A stretch of 64,000 nt of DNA, taken from NCBI GenBank assembly GCA_002862435.1, contig PKDC01000007.1:1-64000 (forward strand), in the 5' to 3' direction. Position numbers and translations under genes: made by a program. This stretch comes from Pseudomonadota bacterium (GTDB lineage: Bacteria > Pseudomonadota > Gammaproteobacteria > UBA5335). The number at the start of each line of letters is the position of its first letter. Position 1 is the first letter of the stretch. This document shows, piece by piece, positions 38,103 through 48,034 of the stretch. The notes under the pieces were generated by a model. That model was not told where the DNA came from. It saw only the letters and a program-made list of their open reading frames with translations, and made no database searches.

Positions 38103-38118
38103 AGCAATATTTGCGCCA
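38103..38118 (-). promoter_or_regulatory. Sigma-54 (-24/-12) promoter of nirB-nirD-nasA
   Basis: The minus strand reads TGGCGCAAATATTGCT. Against TGGCACG-N4-TTGCW it keeps TGGC, the C at position 6, the complete TTGCT and the exact GG-to-GC spacing. Transcription would begin near 38091, giving a 26-nt leader with GGGAGG before the nirB ATG. Sigma-54 control implies an NtrC-type activator and nitrogen-limitation response. No complete NtrC site was found; TGCACC at 38148-38153 is a possible half site. Confidence 0.75.
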
Positions 38119-38346
38119 AAATAAAAATCGTCTTTCAATCAGTCGCCTGCACCTTGGTTTACTTGTCGCATGGCAGAATAATCGCCATTATGCACATCAA
38201 GTGATCATTCTCTTGTCCGACTGCATCATGACGGCACATTTACGGGCTTTCCGATTCAGGCAAATCGATAGCTCAATAACTTGCGTCAAATATTGGCCTG
38301 TTCTGCAGTGGCCTCTCATGTTAAAGACGAAAGATTCGCACAGTTA

Positions 38347-38363
38347 TGGTTCGCGTTGAACCA
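38347..38363. repeat. Inverted repeat TGGTTC-N5-GAACCA
   Basis: A perfect 6-bp dyad with a 5-bp spacer, about 255 bp upstream of the predicted nirB transcription start. It has the size of a helix-turn-helix operator; the regulator is unknown. Confidence 0.3.
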
Positions 38364-38410
38364 CAAGCGTGCGCTTTTTGGCATCTGGATCGCTGTATTG
38401 GCGGTCAAGC

Positions 38411-38425
38411 GACCTAAAATAGGTC
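38411..38425. repeat. Inverted repeat GACCTA-AAA-TAGGTC
   Basis: A perfect 6-bp dyad with a 3-bp A-rich centre, 72 bp before the OmpW-like gene's terminator hairpin. No T-run follows on either strand. A possible operator or chance dyad. Confidence 0.3.
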
Positions 38426-38496
38426 ATTCCATCTGGCCGTGTTTTCCCGCTTCCAGAGTGCAGCCAGCCTCACTTGCAAACCCAAGAACCACGCAT

Positions 38497-38528
38497 AAAA
38501 AAACCCGACTCTATGGAAGAGCCGGGTT
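38497..38528 (-). terminator. Intrinsic terminator of the OmpW-like gene pair
   Basis: On the minus strand AACCCGGCTC, loop TTCCATA, GAGTCGGGTT is followed directly by a run of seven Ts. It lies 20 bp after the stop of the gene at 38549 and is a textbook rho-independent terminator. Confidence 0.9.
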
Positions 38529-38548
38529 AATCCAAGACGTCAGCGATC

Positions 38549-39394
38549 TTAGAAATTGAAGCCTAGGCCACCCTTCAGGCTGAGCATGTCGAAACTCTCG
38601 ACATCAACCTTGTCGCCCTGGCGATCCCGCACTTCGGGGCTGTCGATGTAGCCGTAGCGGCCCTCGATAAAAATATAGGACGATTGGGAAACGGTGAGCA
38701 GGGCGCCCATCTTGCCCACCACGCCCAGGTTGGTGGAACCCTGCAGTTTCAGCAGATCGCCCGAATCGGTCCATGCCCGGCCGTTGCGGAAGTTTCCAAT
38801 CAATGGACCCAGACCAATGTAAGGGCTGATGAGCGCCTCGGGTGCAAAGGTATACACCACACTGAATGCCACCGGCAGGATGCCAGGTTGCAGCACATTG
38901 ACCTCGCCCGCGTTGTTATCGCCACCGATGACATCACCCGCACCCACATCATTGATCTGGATTTCCGGGAACACGATGTCCAGTTCGACTTCGGTTCCGA
39001 TGTGGTCGGTGAACTTGTAGCCCAGCGTCCCGCCAAAGGCGATCACGTCGACGTTCTCGGGGCGCTCTTCGCGGGTTTCCTGCGTGGCCCCGGAAATCTG
39101 GATCTTCAAGATCCGGGCAATGGCAATGGTGCTGGTTTCCTGCGGGCCGTCAGTGCGCACCACGGCCGCGTCATCCCCCAGCTCAAACTTGGGTCCAAAA
39201 AAGCCGCCGCCCACCTGCAGGTAAAACTCACCCGCCCTGGGGCCCGCCGCATTGGCGGCCGGAACCAAGCCAACGCCAAGCATGGCCAGCGCTGCGGCGG
39301 CGAAAAGGCCGGCGGTCCGGCGATTGCGCTGGTACGGGGCAGCGACGGGCTGCGAAACCTGCAAAACGTCCTTCATTGTGCGTTGATCATCCAT
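38549..39394 (-). CDS. OmpW-like outer membrane beta-barrel protein (paralogue 1)
   Basis: 281 residues. An unusually long N-region (about 25 residues) precedes the signal hydrophobic core AGLFAAAALAMLGVGLVPA, with cleavage near ANA/AGPRAG. The mature protein starts GPRAGEFYLQVGGGFFGPKF and shows alternating strands, including GTLGYKFTDHIGTEVELDI and VVYTFAPEALISPYIGLGPL. It ends in GGLGFNF, a typical outer-membrane insertion signal with terminal Phe. The overall plan is OmpW-like. GGAG precedes ATG 39394. It is clearly a paralogue of the next gene upstream and ends at a strong terminator. Cargo unknown. Confidence 0.75.
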   Translation of the reverse strand: MDDQRTMKDVLQVSQPVAAPYQRNRRTAGLFAAAALAMLGVGLVPAANAAGPRAGEFYLQVGGGFFGPKFELGDDAAVVRTDGPQETSTIAIARILKIQISGATQETREERPENVDVIAFGGTLGYKFTDHIGTEVELDIVFPEIQINDVGAGDVIGGDNNAGEVNVLQPGILPVAFSVVYTFAPEALISPYIGLGPLIGNFRNGRAWTDSGDLLKLQGSTNLGVVGKMGALLTVSQSSYIFIEGRYGYIDSPEVRDRQGDKVDVESFDMLSLKGGLGFNF

Positions 39395-39468
39395 GTTGAC
39401 AACTCCATATGCGCAAGCGGGATCCCCGGAGCGCGGTATTCATGCCGCCGGATCGGCGACCCCCAAGG

Positions 39469-40362
39469 TCAGTTACCGCCTGCCACAAACGGCAGGATGG
39501 ACCCCGGGAAGGTCATCCCGACGCCGAAGCGGATCTCGCGGATCTCCAGATCTTCGATCGCAATCGTGTTGCCCCGATCGTCTTCCAACTCCGGGCTGTC
39601 GATCAGGCCGTAGCGCAGCCCGACGCTCCCATACCAGTTATCATTCAGGCGAAAGCGGGCGCCGGCATCCAATACATAGCCGATCTCGAAGCCGCCCTCG
39701 GCCGCGATGGTGTCGGAGGCCTCGTTGAAAGTGACCCGGTTGCTCAGATCGGCGAGCAGCAGCCCAACCCCGACGAATGGGCTGACGATGTTGTCGGGCA
39801 GAAACGTGTAGATGCCCGAGGCGGTGATGGGGATGATGGCTGGCGCGGCGATCTTGATGCTGATTGACTCGGGGTCATTGCTGATGACGCGACTCACAAG
39901 GGCGCCTTCCAGCAGGATGCGCGGCAAGGTCAGGCCCAGGCCCGCCTCCACGCCCAAGTGATCGGTGATCTGATAGCCCAGCCCGCCATTCAGGGAAATC
40001 ACACCGCGGTTTTCGGGGTCGTCGGATTGCTGCCCTGGGGCATCGCCAGTGGTAATCGAAACCGGCAGGCGAAAGCCGATGGGCCCAATGCTTATGCGTG
40101 GGATGGCAATGTTCTGTTGCTGCTGATTGGGGGCAATCGAGGGCTGGCTGGAATTTTCGAGATTGAATTCCGGGGTAAACAGTCCACCCCCCATTCCCAC
40201 ATAGATCTCGCCCGCCTTGGGGCCCGCCGCCTGCACCGGCAGGGCGAACGACGCTGCGAGCAGCGCCACAGCGAGCGACCATGACCGCTTATCTTCTTGG
40301 GCAACAGGGCCGTTCGCCTGTTGATTACCCACCGTCTGACGCAATGACGGCATCCTTGTCAT
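39469..40362 (-). CDS. OmpW-like outer membrane beta-barrel protein (paralogue 2)
   Basis: 297 residues. The signal peptide core is SLAVALLAASFALPVQA. The mature start GPKAGEIYVGMGGGLFTPEF mirrors paralogue 1, as do GGLGYQITDHLGVEAGLGL and YGLIDSPELEDDRGN. It differs in a Gln/Asn-rich early loop (PNQQQQNIAIPR) and in the C-terminus: after a likely last strand FGVGMTF it carries twelve extra residues (PGSILPFVAGGN), so it lacks the terminal aromatic. GGAGG precedes ATG 40362. It is 74 bp upstream of paralogue 1, probably the same transcript. Confidence 0.72.
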   Translation of the reverse strand: MTRMPSLRQTVGNQQANGPVAQEDKRSWSLAVALLAASFALPVQAAGPKAGEIYVGMGGGLFTPEFNLENSSQPSIAPNQQQQNIAIPRISIGPIGFRLPVSITTGDAPGQQSDDPENRGVISLNGGLGYQITDHLGVEAGLGLTLPRILLEGALVSRVISNDPESISIKIAAPAIIPITASGIYTFLPDNIVSPFVGVGLLLADLSNRVTFNEASDTIAAEGGFEIGYVLDAGARFRLNDNWYGSVGLRYGLIDSPELEDDRGNTIAIEDLEIREIRFGVGMTFPGSILPFVAGGN

Positions 40363-40717
40363 TCTTCATTTCCTCCATGATTCAAGCGGAACCCCAATTG
40401 GCTCCCCATCCACTGAGCGACCCCGACGAACGGTGTTCTTGGCGACACACGGGCAGGGGGTGCGAGGACATGACGTCTGCCCTGGCATCACCCGCGCAAT
40501 GCATCGCAAGATCAACGTATCGCTTGACTAAAAGCGAGCTTCCCTGATCGGGGAAACGTTTTCCTGACCCTGGTTTTGGCTGAAACGGCCATCAAAGGCT
40601 GCCTCGAGCCGATTTTTGAGAGAACCTTAGTGCAGCACGGGATGATTTGCAAACAGGAATCGATCCGGGTGCGACATGCGATCACACGCAGTTCGCCGCC
40701 GCTGGCTGAAAAGCGGA
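40363..40717. other. Intergenic region between rimI and the OmpW-like pair
   Basis: 355 bp without a recognisable gene. It should hold the promoter of the OmpW-like operon. Visible dyads are TCGCTT/AAGCGA (40520-40537) and the near-palindrome GGAAACGTTTTCC (40552-40564), whose AAACGTTT core resembles LacI/PurR-family operators. Neither can be tied to a regulator. Confidence 0.4.
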
Positions 40718-41188
40718 TCATGGACAGAGGCGTAAACTCATCACCACGGCATCCTCGCGCCCGCCTTGAGCGGGATAATAGCCCCGGCGTTCACCCACCT
40801 TGCTGAAACCATGACGATGATACAGCGCCATGGCCTGCTCGTTGGAAGGCCGCACTTCCAACAGCACCCGCTCGACTTGCCGCTTCCGGGCCAGCTCGAG
40901 CATGCGGCCGAGCAAGCGACCGCCCAGGCCCAGCCCCTGATAACTGGGATCCACGCAGAGGTTGAGGATATGCGCTTCACCTGCGGCGATGGAGGTAATG
41001 CAATAGGCCCGCAGCGTGGCGAATTCTTCCAGTCCCCAGGCGGTATAACCGACCCGGAGACAATCGGTAAAAATGCCCGTTGTCCAGGGAAACTCATAGG
41101 CGCGCCGCTCGATCGCCATGATTGCAGGCAGATCCTGGAGGGTCAGGGGACGCTCCAGGATGCCGTCCCAGCGCTGGTGGGCGCTCAT
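40718..41188 (-). CDS. rimI: Ribosomal protein S18-alanine N-acetyltransferase
   Basis: A 156-residue GNAT acetyltransferase that modifies the N-terminal alanine of ribosomal protein S18. Motif A is LCVDPSYQGLGLGGRLLGRM (acetyl-CoA pyrophosphate loop). EVRPSNEQAMALYHRHGF and GERRGYYP are strongly RimI-like. The start overlaps the UDG stop by 4 bp (ATGA), so the two are probably translationally coupled. Confidence 0.93.
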   Translation of the reverse strand: MSAHQRWDGILERPLTLQDLPAIMAIERRAYEFPWTTGIFTDCLRVGYTAWGLEEFATLRAYCITSIAAGEAHILNLCVDPSYQGLGLGGRLLGRMLELARKRQVERVLLEVRPSNEQAMALYHRHGFSKVGERRGYYPAQGGREDAVVMSLRLCP

Positions 41189-41928
41189 GGTGAGGGTCGC
41201 TCCAGTAGTCCGCGCACGGCCTTGAGATCCTCCCAGGCGCGCGCCTTCTCATGCGGGGAACGCAGCAGGTAGGCGGGATGGTAAGTCACCCAGACCGGCA
41301 GCGAAGCCCCCGGATCAACGGTAGCGAAGTAATGGATCTGACCCCGCAGCCGGCTCAAGGGCGTCGTGACCTGCAGCAGGTTCTGCGCAGCGACGCGCCC
41401 CACGGCCAGAATCAGTTGCGGATTGATCAAGGCGATCTGACGGGCCAGAAACGGCCGGCAGGCGGCCGCCTGGGCGGGCGTGGGATCGGCGTTGTTGGGT
41501 GGGCGGCACTTGAGAATATTGCAGATATAGACCTGCTCCCGGCGCAGACCAATGGCGCCCAGCATCTCATCGAGCAACCGCCCGGCCGGCCCGACAAAGG
41601 GTTCGCCTTGCCGATCTTCTTCAGCGCCCGGCGCTTCCCCCACGATCACCAACCGCGCGCCGGGATCGCCCACGCCAAACACCGTCTGGGTGCGGCCGTG
41701 GCACAGCTCACAGGCGGTGCATGCCGCCACCCGCGCGCGCAGCGCCTCCCAACCGAGTTCTGCAGTGGATGACTCGCCCTGATCCAGCGTCTGCGGAGCA
41801 GGCCGGTGGTCGTGGACTGGACGTCCCTTCTCGATCGGCTGCAACGCGGGCTCAGGCATGCCGGCCGCGGGAACCCATTCAATGATCTCCAGAGCCGCCA
41901 GCGCGGCCCGATGCTGCCGGGCATCCAC
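41185..41928 (-). CDS. Uracil-DNA glycosylase, iron-sulfur family 4
   Basis: 247 residues starting at GTG 41928, which has GGAGG 8 nt upstream and lies 20 nt after leuA; the open frame beyond it is a leuA shadow. It removes uracil from DNA. The 4Fe-4S ligands are seen in ACTACELC, NILKCRPP and AAACRPF, and the active-site segment reads GEAPGAEEDRQGEPFVGPAG. WVTYHPAYLLRSP carries the second catalytic motif. This is the thermophile-type (family 4/UdgA-like) UDG, common in gammaproteobacteria beside rimI. Confidence 0.9.
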   Translation of the reverse strand: MDARQHRAALAALEIIEWVPAAGMPEPALQPIEKGRPVHDHRPAPQTLDQGESSTAELGWEALRARVAACTACELCHGRTQTVFGVGDPGARLVIVGEAPGAEEDRQGEPFVGPAGRLLDEMLGAIGLRREQVYICNILKCRPPNNADPTPAQAAACRPFLARQIALINPQLILAVGRVAAQNLLQVTTPLSRLRGQIHYFATVDPGASLPVWVTYHPAYLLRSPHEKARAWEDLKAVRGLLERPSP

Positions 41929-41948
41929 AGGGCAAGCCTCCGTCCGCT

Positions 41949-43502
41949 TCAAATCTCGCCGTACTGGGGGTGGGCCCGCGCCGCCGGATCCATGAGCTTG
42001 TTCAGCGCGTTGAGATAGGCCTTGGCCGAAGCAAGGATGATGTCCACGTCGGCCCCCTGGCCGTTGACGATGCGCCCCTGGGCCGCGAGCCGAACCGTGA
42101 CATCGCCCTGGGCATCGGTGCCGGACGTGATCGCATTCACGGAATACAGCAGCAATTCGGCATCCGCCGCGCAGCACTGAGCGATGGCCTTGAACACCGC
42201 GTCCACGGGGCCCGCACCACTGGCTTCAAGCTGACGTTCCTCGCCATTGACGCGCAAGGTGATCTGCGCCCGAGGAACTTCACCGGTTTCCGAACTGACC
42301 CGTAGCCCCACCAAGTGCAAGTGCTCGTTGGCGCTGCTCCACTCCACGTCGGTTACCAGCGCCAACAGGTCATCGTCGAAGATTTCGTGTTTCTTGTCCG
42401 CCAACGCCTTGAAGCGCTGAAAAGTCTCATTTAGTTCAGTTTCGCTTTCCAGCGTCACGCCCAGTTCGTGCAAACGGGTGCGGAAGGCGTTGCGGCCGGA
42501 ATGCTTGCCCAGTACGAGGCGGTTGGTGTCCCAGCCCACATCCTGGGCGCGCATGATTTCATAGGTTTCCCGGCTCTTGAGCACGCCGTCCTGGTGGATG
42601 CCTGATTCATGGGCAAAGGCATTGGCGCCGACGATGGCCTTGTTGGGCTGCACGGGAAAACCCGTGATGGTCGACACCAGGCGCGAACACGGCACGATAT
42701 GCGTGGTATCGATCCCCAGATTCAATTCATAAAAGTCGCGCCGGGTACGGATCGCCATGACGATCTCCTCCAGCGCCGCGTTGCCCGCCCGCTCGCCCAA
42801 GCCGTTGAGGGTGCATTCCACCTGGCGCGCGCCCTGGCTGACCGCCGCCAGCGAATTGGCCACTGCAAGCCCTAAGTCGTTGTGGCAATGCACGGAAAAT
42901 ACCGCGCGGTCGCTGTTGGGCACCTGTTCGATCAGACGTCGGATCAGGGCGCCGAACTGTTCGGGCACGCTATAGCCGACGGTATCGGGGATATTGACCG
43001 TGGTGGCGCCCGCCTCGATCACCGCCTCGACGATGCGGCAGAGGAATTCCGGATCGGAACGCCCGGCATCCTCCGGGGAGAATTCCACATCGTCGGTGTA
43101 TTGCCTTGCCCGCCGCACCGCCCACACCGCCTGCTCCAGCACCTGTTCCGGGCGCAGGCCGAGCTTGCGTTCCATGTGGATGGGGGAGGTGGCGATGAAG
43201 GTATGGATACGGCCGCGGGCCGCCGGACGCAAGGCCTCCGCCGCGCGATCGATGTCCTCGGCCTTGGCGCGCGCCAACCCGCAGACGATGCTCTCACGCA
43301 CCGTCTCGGCCACCGCGCGCACGGCGGCGAAATCATCCGGGCTGGCGATGGGGAAGCCTGCCTCTATCACATCCACCCGCAAGCGCTCCAGCGCAGTGGC
43401 GATGCGCAGCTTTTCCTCCCGTGTCATGGAGGCGCCCGGGCTCTGCTCGCCATCGCGCAGGGTGGTGTCGAAAATCATCAGGCGTTGCATCGCGGATCCC
43501 AT
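41949..43502 (-). CDS. leuA: 2-isopropylmalate synthase
   Basis: 517 residues from ATG 43502, which has GGGAG 5 nt upstream; the next ATG (43490) has none. It condenses acetyl-CoA with 2-oxoisovalerate, the first committed step to leucine. The catalytic start [16 protein letters not shown], the metal motif [13 protein letters not shown] and GKHSGRNAF are present. The C-terminal regulatory domain (about 395-510) is full length, so leucine feedback is expected. It follows pssA by 43 bp in the ilvB-ilvN-ilvC-pssA run. Confidence 0.96.
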   Translation of the reverse strand: MGSAMQRLMIFDTTLRDGEQSPGASMTREEKLRIATALERLRVDVIEAGFPIASPDDFAAVRAVAETVRESIVCGLARAKAEDIDRAAEALRPAARGRIHTFIATSPIHMERKLGLRPEQVLEQAVWAVRRARQYTDDVEFSPEDAGRSDPEFLCRIVEAVIEAGATTVNIPDTVGYSVPEQFGALIRRLIEQVPNSDRAVFSVHCHNDLGLAVANSLAAVSQGARQVECTLNGLGERAGNAALEEIVMAIRTRRDFYELNLGIDTTHIVPCSRLVSTITGFPVQPNKAIVGANAFAHESGIHQDGVLKSRETYEIMRAQDVGWDTNRLVLGKHSGRNAFRTRLHELGVTLESETELNETFQRFKALADKKHEIFDDDLLALVTDVEWSSANEHLHLVGLRVSSETGEVPRAQITLRVNGEERQLEASGAGPVDAVFKAIAQCCAADAELLLYSVNAITSGTDAQGDVTVRLAAQGRIVNGQGADVDIILASAKAYLNALNKLMDPAARAHPQYGEI

Positions 43503-43545
43503 CGTTTCTCCCAAGCCGCTGCGGCTTTACCCCGGACGATACCGA

Positions 43546-44340
43546 TCATTCGCTGGTCACCGGATGGCTCTTTCGGCGCCGGCGCCGCACGACCGCCTGG
43601 ACCATCCCGGTCAGCATGTAGCCAAAAAAACACAGAAACAAGATCAGCGGCGGATTGAAGGCTATCAGGACCAGCACGCCCACCATCATCAACAAATAGC
43701 GAAACGGCACCCGTTCGGCCAGCTTGATGTCCTTGAAGCTGTAGTAGCGGATGCTGCTGACCATGAGCGCGCCGGCGCTGGCAGTGATCAGCGCCGCCGG
43801 AATGCTCATCGACACCCCGCTGATCCCAGTGTCGGCGCACACCCATACCAGTCCCGTGACCACGGCAGCCGCAGCCGGACTGGGCAGCCCTACGAAATAG
43901 CGCCGGCTGATCTCCGAGGATTGCGTATTGAACCGGGCCAGTCGCAGGGCCGCTCCGACGGCATAGACAAAGGCCGCCAGCCAGCCCACCTGCCCCCAAT
44001 GCCAGCCGAAATGCGCCAGCTCCCGCAGTCCCCAGAGATAAACGATCAATGCCGGTGCCAGCCCGAAGCTGACCATGTCGGCCAAGCTGTCGTACTCGCG
44101 CCCGAATGCGCTTTGGGTATGGGTCAGGCGCGCGACCCGGCCATCCAGCCCGTCCAGCAGACCCGCCAGGAAAACACCCACGGCAGCTTGCAGAAACAAG
44201 CCGTCGATGGCGGCAACGATGCCGTAGAACCCGCCAAACAGGGTGCCGGTCGTGAGCAGGTTGGGCAGCAGATAGACGCCACGGCGGCGCGGGCGGTGGG
44301 GCGGCGAAGGCAGGGTGGGCTCATCCAAATCGGGATCCAT
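43546..44340 (-). CDS. pssA: CDP-diacylglycerol-serine O-phosphatidyltransferase
   Basis: 264 residues with an N-terminal Pro/Arg-rich tail and about seven membrane helices. The CDP-alcohol phosphotransferase motif is LDGLDGRVARLTHTQSAFGR followed by EYDSLADMVSFG, giving the full DG-AR-G-D-D signature. It makes phosphatidylserine, the phosphatidylethanolamine precursor. AGGAG precedes ATG 44340. It is the integral-membrane type II enzyme, not the E. coli soluble type, and its place after ilvC is as in Pseudomonas. Confidence 0.94.
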   Translation of the reverse strand: MDPDLDEPTLPSPPHRPRRRGVYLLPNLLTTGTLFGGFYGIVAAIDGLFLQAAVGVFLAGLLDGLDGRVARLTHTQSAFGREYDSLADMVSFGLAPALIVYLWGLRELAHFGWHWGQVGWLAAFVYAVGAALRLARFNTQSSEISRRYFVGLPSPAAAAVVTGLVWVCADTGISGVSMSIPAALITASAGALMVSSIRYYSFKDIKLAERVPFRYLLMMVGVLVLIAFNPPLILFLCFFGYMLTGMVQAVVRRRRRKSHPVTSE

Positions 44341-44529
44341 GGGCGTGACTCCTGTTTTGGAATGTTTGAGATGTTGATTGCAGCGCGCTCGCCAACATCA
44401 CGATCCTGGCCCGATTTCTCGGGATACGCTGGCCTTGCGGCAAGCTGACGGACGCAAGGCCAGGACCGACCGGCCCACGCGGGCCCCACCAAGAATTCAG
44501 TGGGACCCTGTGGGATCAGCCGGCGCCGA

Positions 44530-46109
<1,580 letters not shown>

Positions 46110-46111
46110 GC

Positions 46112-47815
46112 TTACACCAGGATCATTTCGTTCTGGCCGGCGCCGGCCGGAATCATGGGATAGACGTTCTCGGTCTGGTCGGTGACAAAGTCCAGCAGCA
46201 CCAGGCGATCCTTCAGGGCCAGCGCCTCATCCAGTGCGCCGCGCACGTCCTGCGGCCGTTCGATGCGTTTGCCGACATGGCCGAAAGCCTCCGCCACCCG
46301 CACGAAGTCGGGCAGCGCCTCCATGTAGGACATGGCATAGCGCTTCTGATAGAAGAACTCCTGCCACTGGCGCACCATGCCCATGTAGCGGTTGTTGAGC
46401 AACACGATCTTGAGCGGCAGCCCGTATTGCAGGGCCGTGGACAGCTCCTGGATGCACATCATGTAGCTGGCCTCGCCGGTGACACAGGCCACGGTTTCCT
46501 TGGGAAACGCCAACTGGACGCCAATGGCGGCCGGCAGCCCGAATCCCATGGTGCCGAGCCCGCCGGAGTTGATCCAGCGGTTGGGCTTGTCGAACTTGTA
46601 GTACTGGGCAGCCCACATCTGGTGCTGACCCACATCGGAAGTGACATAGGCGTCGCCGCCCGTTGCCTCGTACAGTTGTTCGATGACGTATTGCGGCTTG
46701 ATCAGTTCCTTGTCGTGCTTGTAGACCAGACAGTTGGTGCCGCGCCACTCCTCGATCTGCTGCCACCATTCGCCCAGCGCCTGGGCATCGGGGCCGCGGC
46801 CTGAGGCACGCGCCTCCTCCAGCAGACCCGCCATCTGGCCCATGACATTGCGCACTGACCCCACGATGGGGATATCCACGCGCACGGTCTTGGAAATGGA
46901 GGCCGGGTCGATGTCGACATGGACGATCTTGGCGTAGGGACAGAATTTCTCGATATTGCCCGTCACCCGATCATCGAAGCGGGCACCGATGGCGATCAGC
47001 ACATCGCAGTGATGCATCCCCATGTTGGCCTCGAAGGTGCCATGCATGCCCAGCATGCCGACGAACTGCCGGTCGGTGGCGGGATAACCGCCCAGTCCCA
47101 TGAGGGTGTTGGTGACCGGGTAGCCCAGCATCCGGCACACCCGTGTGAACACCTCCGCCGCACCATCGAGCACCACGCCGCCGCCGGAGTAGATCATGGG
47201 CCGCTTGGCGGACAGGATCAGATCCATTGCCTTGCGAATCTGCCCGGGATGGCCCTTGTCCACCGGACGGTAGGAGCGCATTTCAATCCGCTCCGGATAA
47301 TGAAATTCGGTGCGCGCAATCAGCACATCCTTGGGGATGTCCACCACCACCGGTCCCGGGCGGCCACTGGTCGCGATGTAGAAGGCCTTCTTGATCGTGA
47401 CCGACAGGTCTTCCACCGCCTTGACCAGGAAATTGTGCTTGACGCAGGGACGGGTGATGCCGACTGCGTCGACTTCCTGAAAAGCATCGGAACCGATGAC
47501 GCTGGTCGGCACCTGGCCGGTAAGGATCACCATGGGAATGGAGTCCATGTAGGCCGTGGCGATGCCGGTGACGGCGTTGGTCGCGCCAGGCCCCGAGGTG
47601 ACAAGCACCACGCCGGGTCGCCCGGTGGCGCGCGCGTAGCCGTCCGCCGCGTGGGTGGCGCCCTGCTCGTGGCGTACCAGGATGTGTTTGACCGTATCCT
47701 GCAGATTCAGCGCGTCATAGAGCGGCAACACCGCCCCGCCGGGGTATCCGAAGACATACTCCACGGCCTCTCGCTTGAGGCATTCGACGACGATTTCCGA
47801 ACCGGACAATTCCAC
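46112..47815 (-). CDS. ilvB: Acetolactate synthase large (catalytic) subunit
   Basis: 567 residues from GTG 47815, chosen because AGGAG is 5 nt upstream and the protein then begins [10 protein letters not shown] like family members; ATG 47845 is in frame but has no ribosome site. A TPP- and FAD-dependent enzyme: [35 protein letters not shown] with the catalytic Glu, [14 protein letters not shown], and the TPP-Mg segment [14 protein letters not shown]. Glu replaces Asp in the usual GDG motif, as in many proteobacterial IlvI. First gene of ilvB-ilvN-ilvC-pssA-leuA; a hairpin in its leader suggests attenuation. Confidence 0.95.
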   Translation of the reverse strand: MELSGSEIVVECLKREAVEYVFGYPGGAVLPLYDALNLQDTVKHILVRHEQGATHAADGYARATGRPGVVLVTSGPGATNAVTGIATAYMDSIPMVILTGQVPTSVIGSDAFQEVDAVGITRPCVKHNFLVKAVEDLSVTIKKAFYIATSGRPGPVVVDIPKDVLIARTEFHYPERIEMRSYRPVDKGHPGQIRKAMDLILSAKRPMIYSGGGVVLDGAAEVFTRVCRMLGYPVTNTLMGLGGYPATDRQFVGMLGMHGTFEANMGMHHCDVLIAIGARFDDRVTGNIEKFCPYAKIVHVDIDPASISKTVRVDIPIVGSVRNVMGQMAGLLEEARASGRGPDAQALGEWWQQIEEWRGTNCLVYKHDKELIKPQYVIEQLYEATGGDAYVTSDVGQHQMWAAQYYKFDKPNRWINSGGLGTMGFGLPAAIGVQLAFPKETVACVTGEASYMMCIQELSTALQYGLPLKIVLLNNRYMGMVRQWQEFFYQKRYAMSYMEALPDFVRVAEAFGHVGKRIERPQDVRGALDEALALKDRLVLLDFVTDQTENVYPMIPAGAGQNEMILV

Positions 47816-47882
47816 GCTCGCTCGCTCCTGGTCCCACCGGACCATCCACTACCCGGGGGCTGACCGAACCGCCCCGCAAACG

Positions 47883-47905
47883 AAAAAAGACGCCGTGCAG
47901 GCGCC
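47883..47905 (-). promoter_or_regulatory. Terminator-like hairpin (possible attenuator) in the ilvB leader
   Basis: On the minus strand GGCGCC (47905-47900), loop TGCAC, GGCGTC (47894-47889) is followed by six Ts (47888-47883). It lies about 30 nt into the predicted transcript and 68 nt before the ilvB GTG. A second hairpin, TCCCC/GGGGA (47920-47934), precedes it near the start of the transcript. No leader peptide rich in Val, Leu or Ile codons was found. Confidence 0.5.
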
Positions 47906-47941
47906 ATCTGCCTTCCATCTCCCCGCCGAGGGGAACGTTCA

Positions 47942-47970
47942 AAAATACTTGTCCCCCCACGGGAAATCAA
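47942..47970 (-). promoter_or_regulatory. Putative sigma-70 promoter of the ilvB operon
   Basis: Minus strand TTGATT (47970-47965), 17-bp spacer, TATTTT (47947-47942). Four of six bases match in each box with ideal spacing. The predicted start is near 47935, upstream of the leader hairpins. Confidence 0.5.
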
Positions 47971-48034
47971 GTGAAATGCTCCGTTTGGGCCAAGTCGCCC
48001 CACCTCCGCAATCGCCACCCGCAAGAGGCCCACC

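Larger units (their letters stand above)
38119..38496. other. Regulatory region between nirB and the OmpW-like gene's terminator
   Basis: No gene was recognised here. The region should hold the activator sites for the sigma-54 promoter. It contains two perfect short inverted repeats, listed separately, and AT-rich segments at 38110-38135 and 38190-38220. Confidence 0.5.

Noticed and set aside
38379-38394. A plus-strand sigma-54-like sequence TGGCATCTGGATCGCT
   Set aside because: The spacing fits, but TCGCT replaces TTGCW and it points toward the 3' end of a minus-strand gene with no plus-strand gene downstream.
41929-42177. An 83-residue N-terminal extension on the uracil-DNA glycosylase frame
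   Set aside because: It lies mostly inside leuA in another frame, and GTG 41928 has a perfect GGAGG at the right distance.
44482-44507. Hairpin GGCCCCAC/GTGGGACC after ilvC
   Set aside because: It has one mispaired or wobble position and no T-run on the minus strand; too weak to list as a terminator.
46112-47815. Asp-to-Glu change in the TPP-Mg motif of acetolactate synthase (GEAS instead of GDGS)
   Set aside because: GEG/GEA-type variants are common in proteobacterial IlvI, and Glu can still bind Mg2+, so it is not a sign of inactivity.
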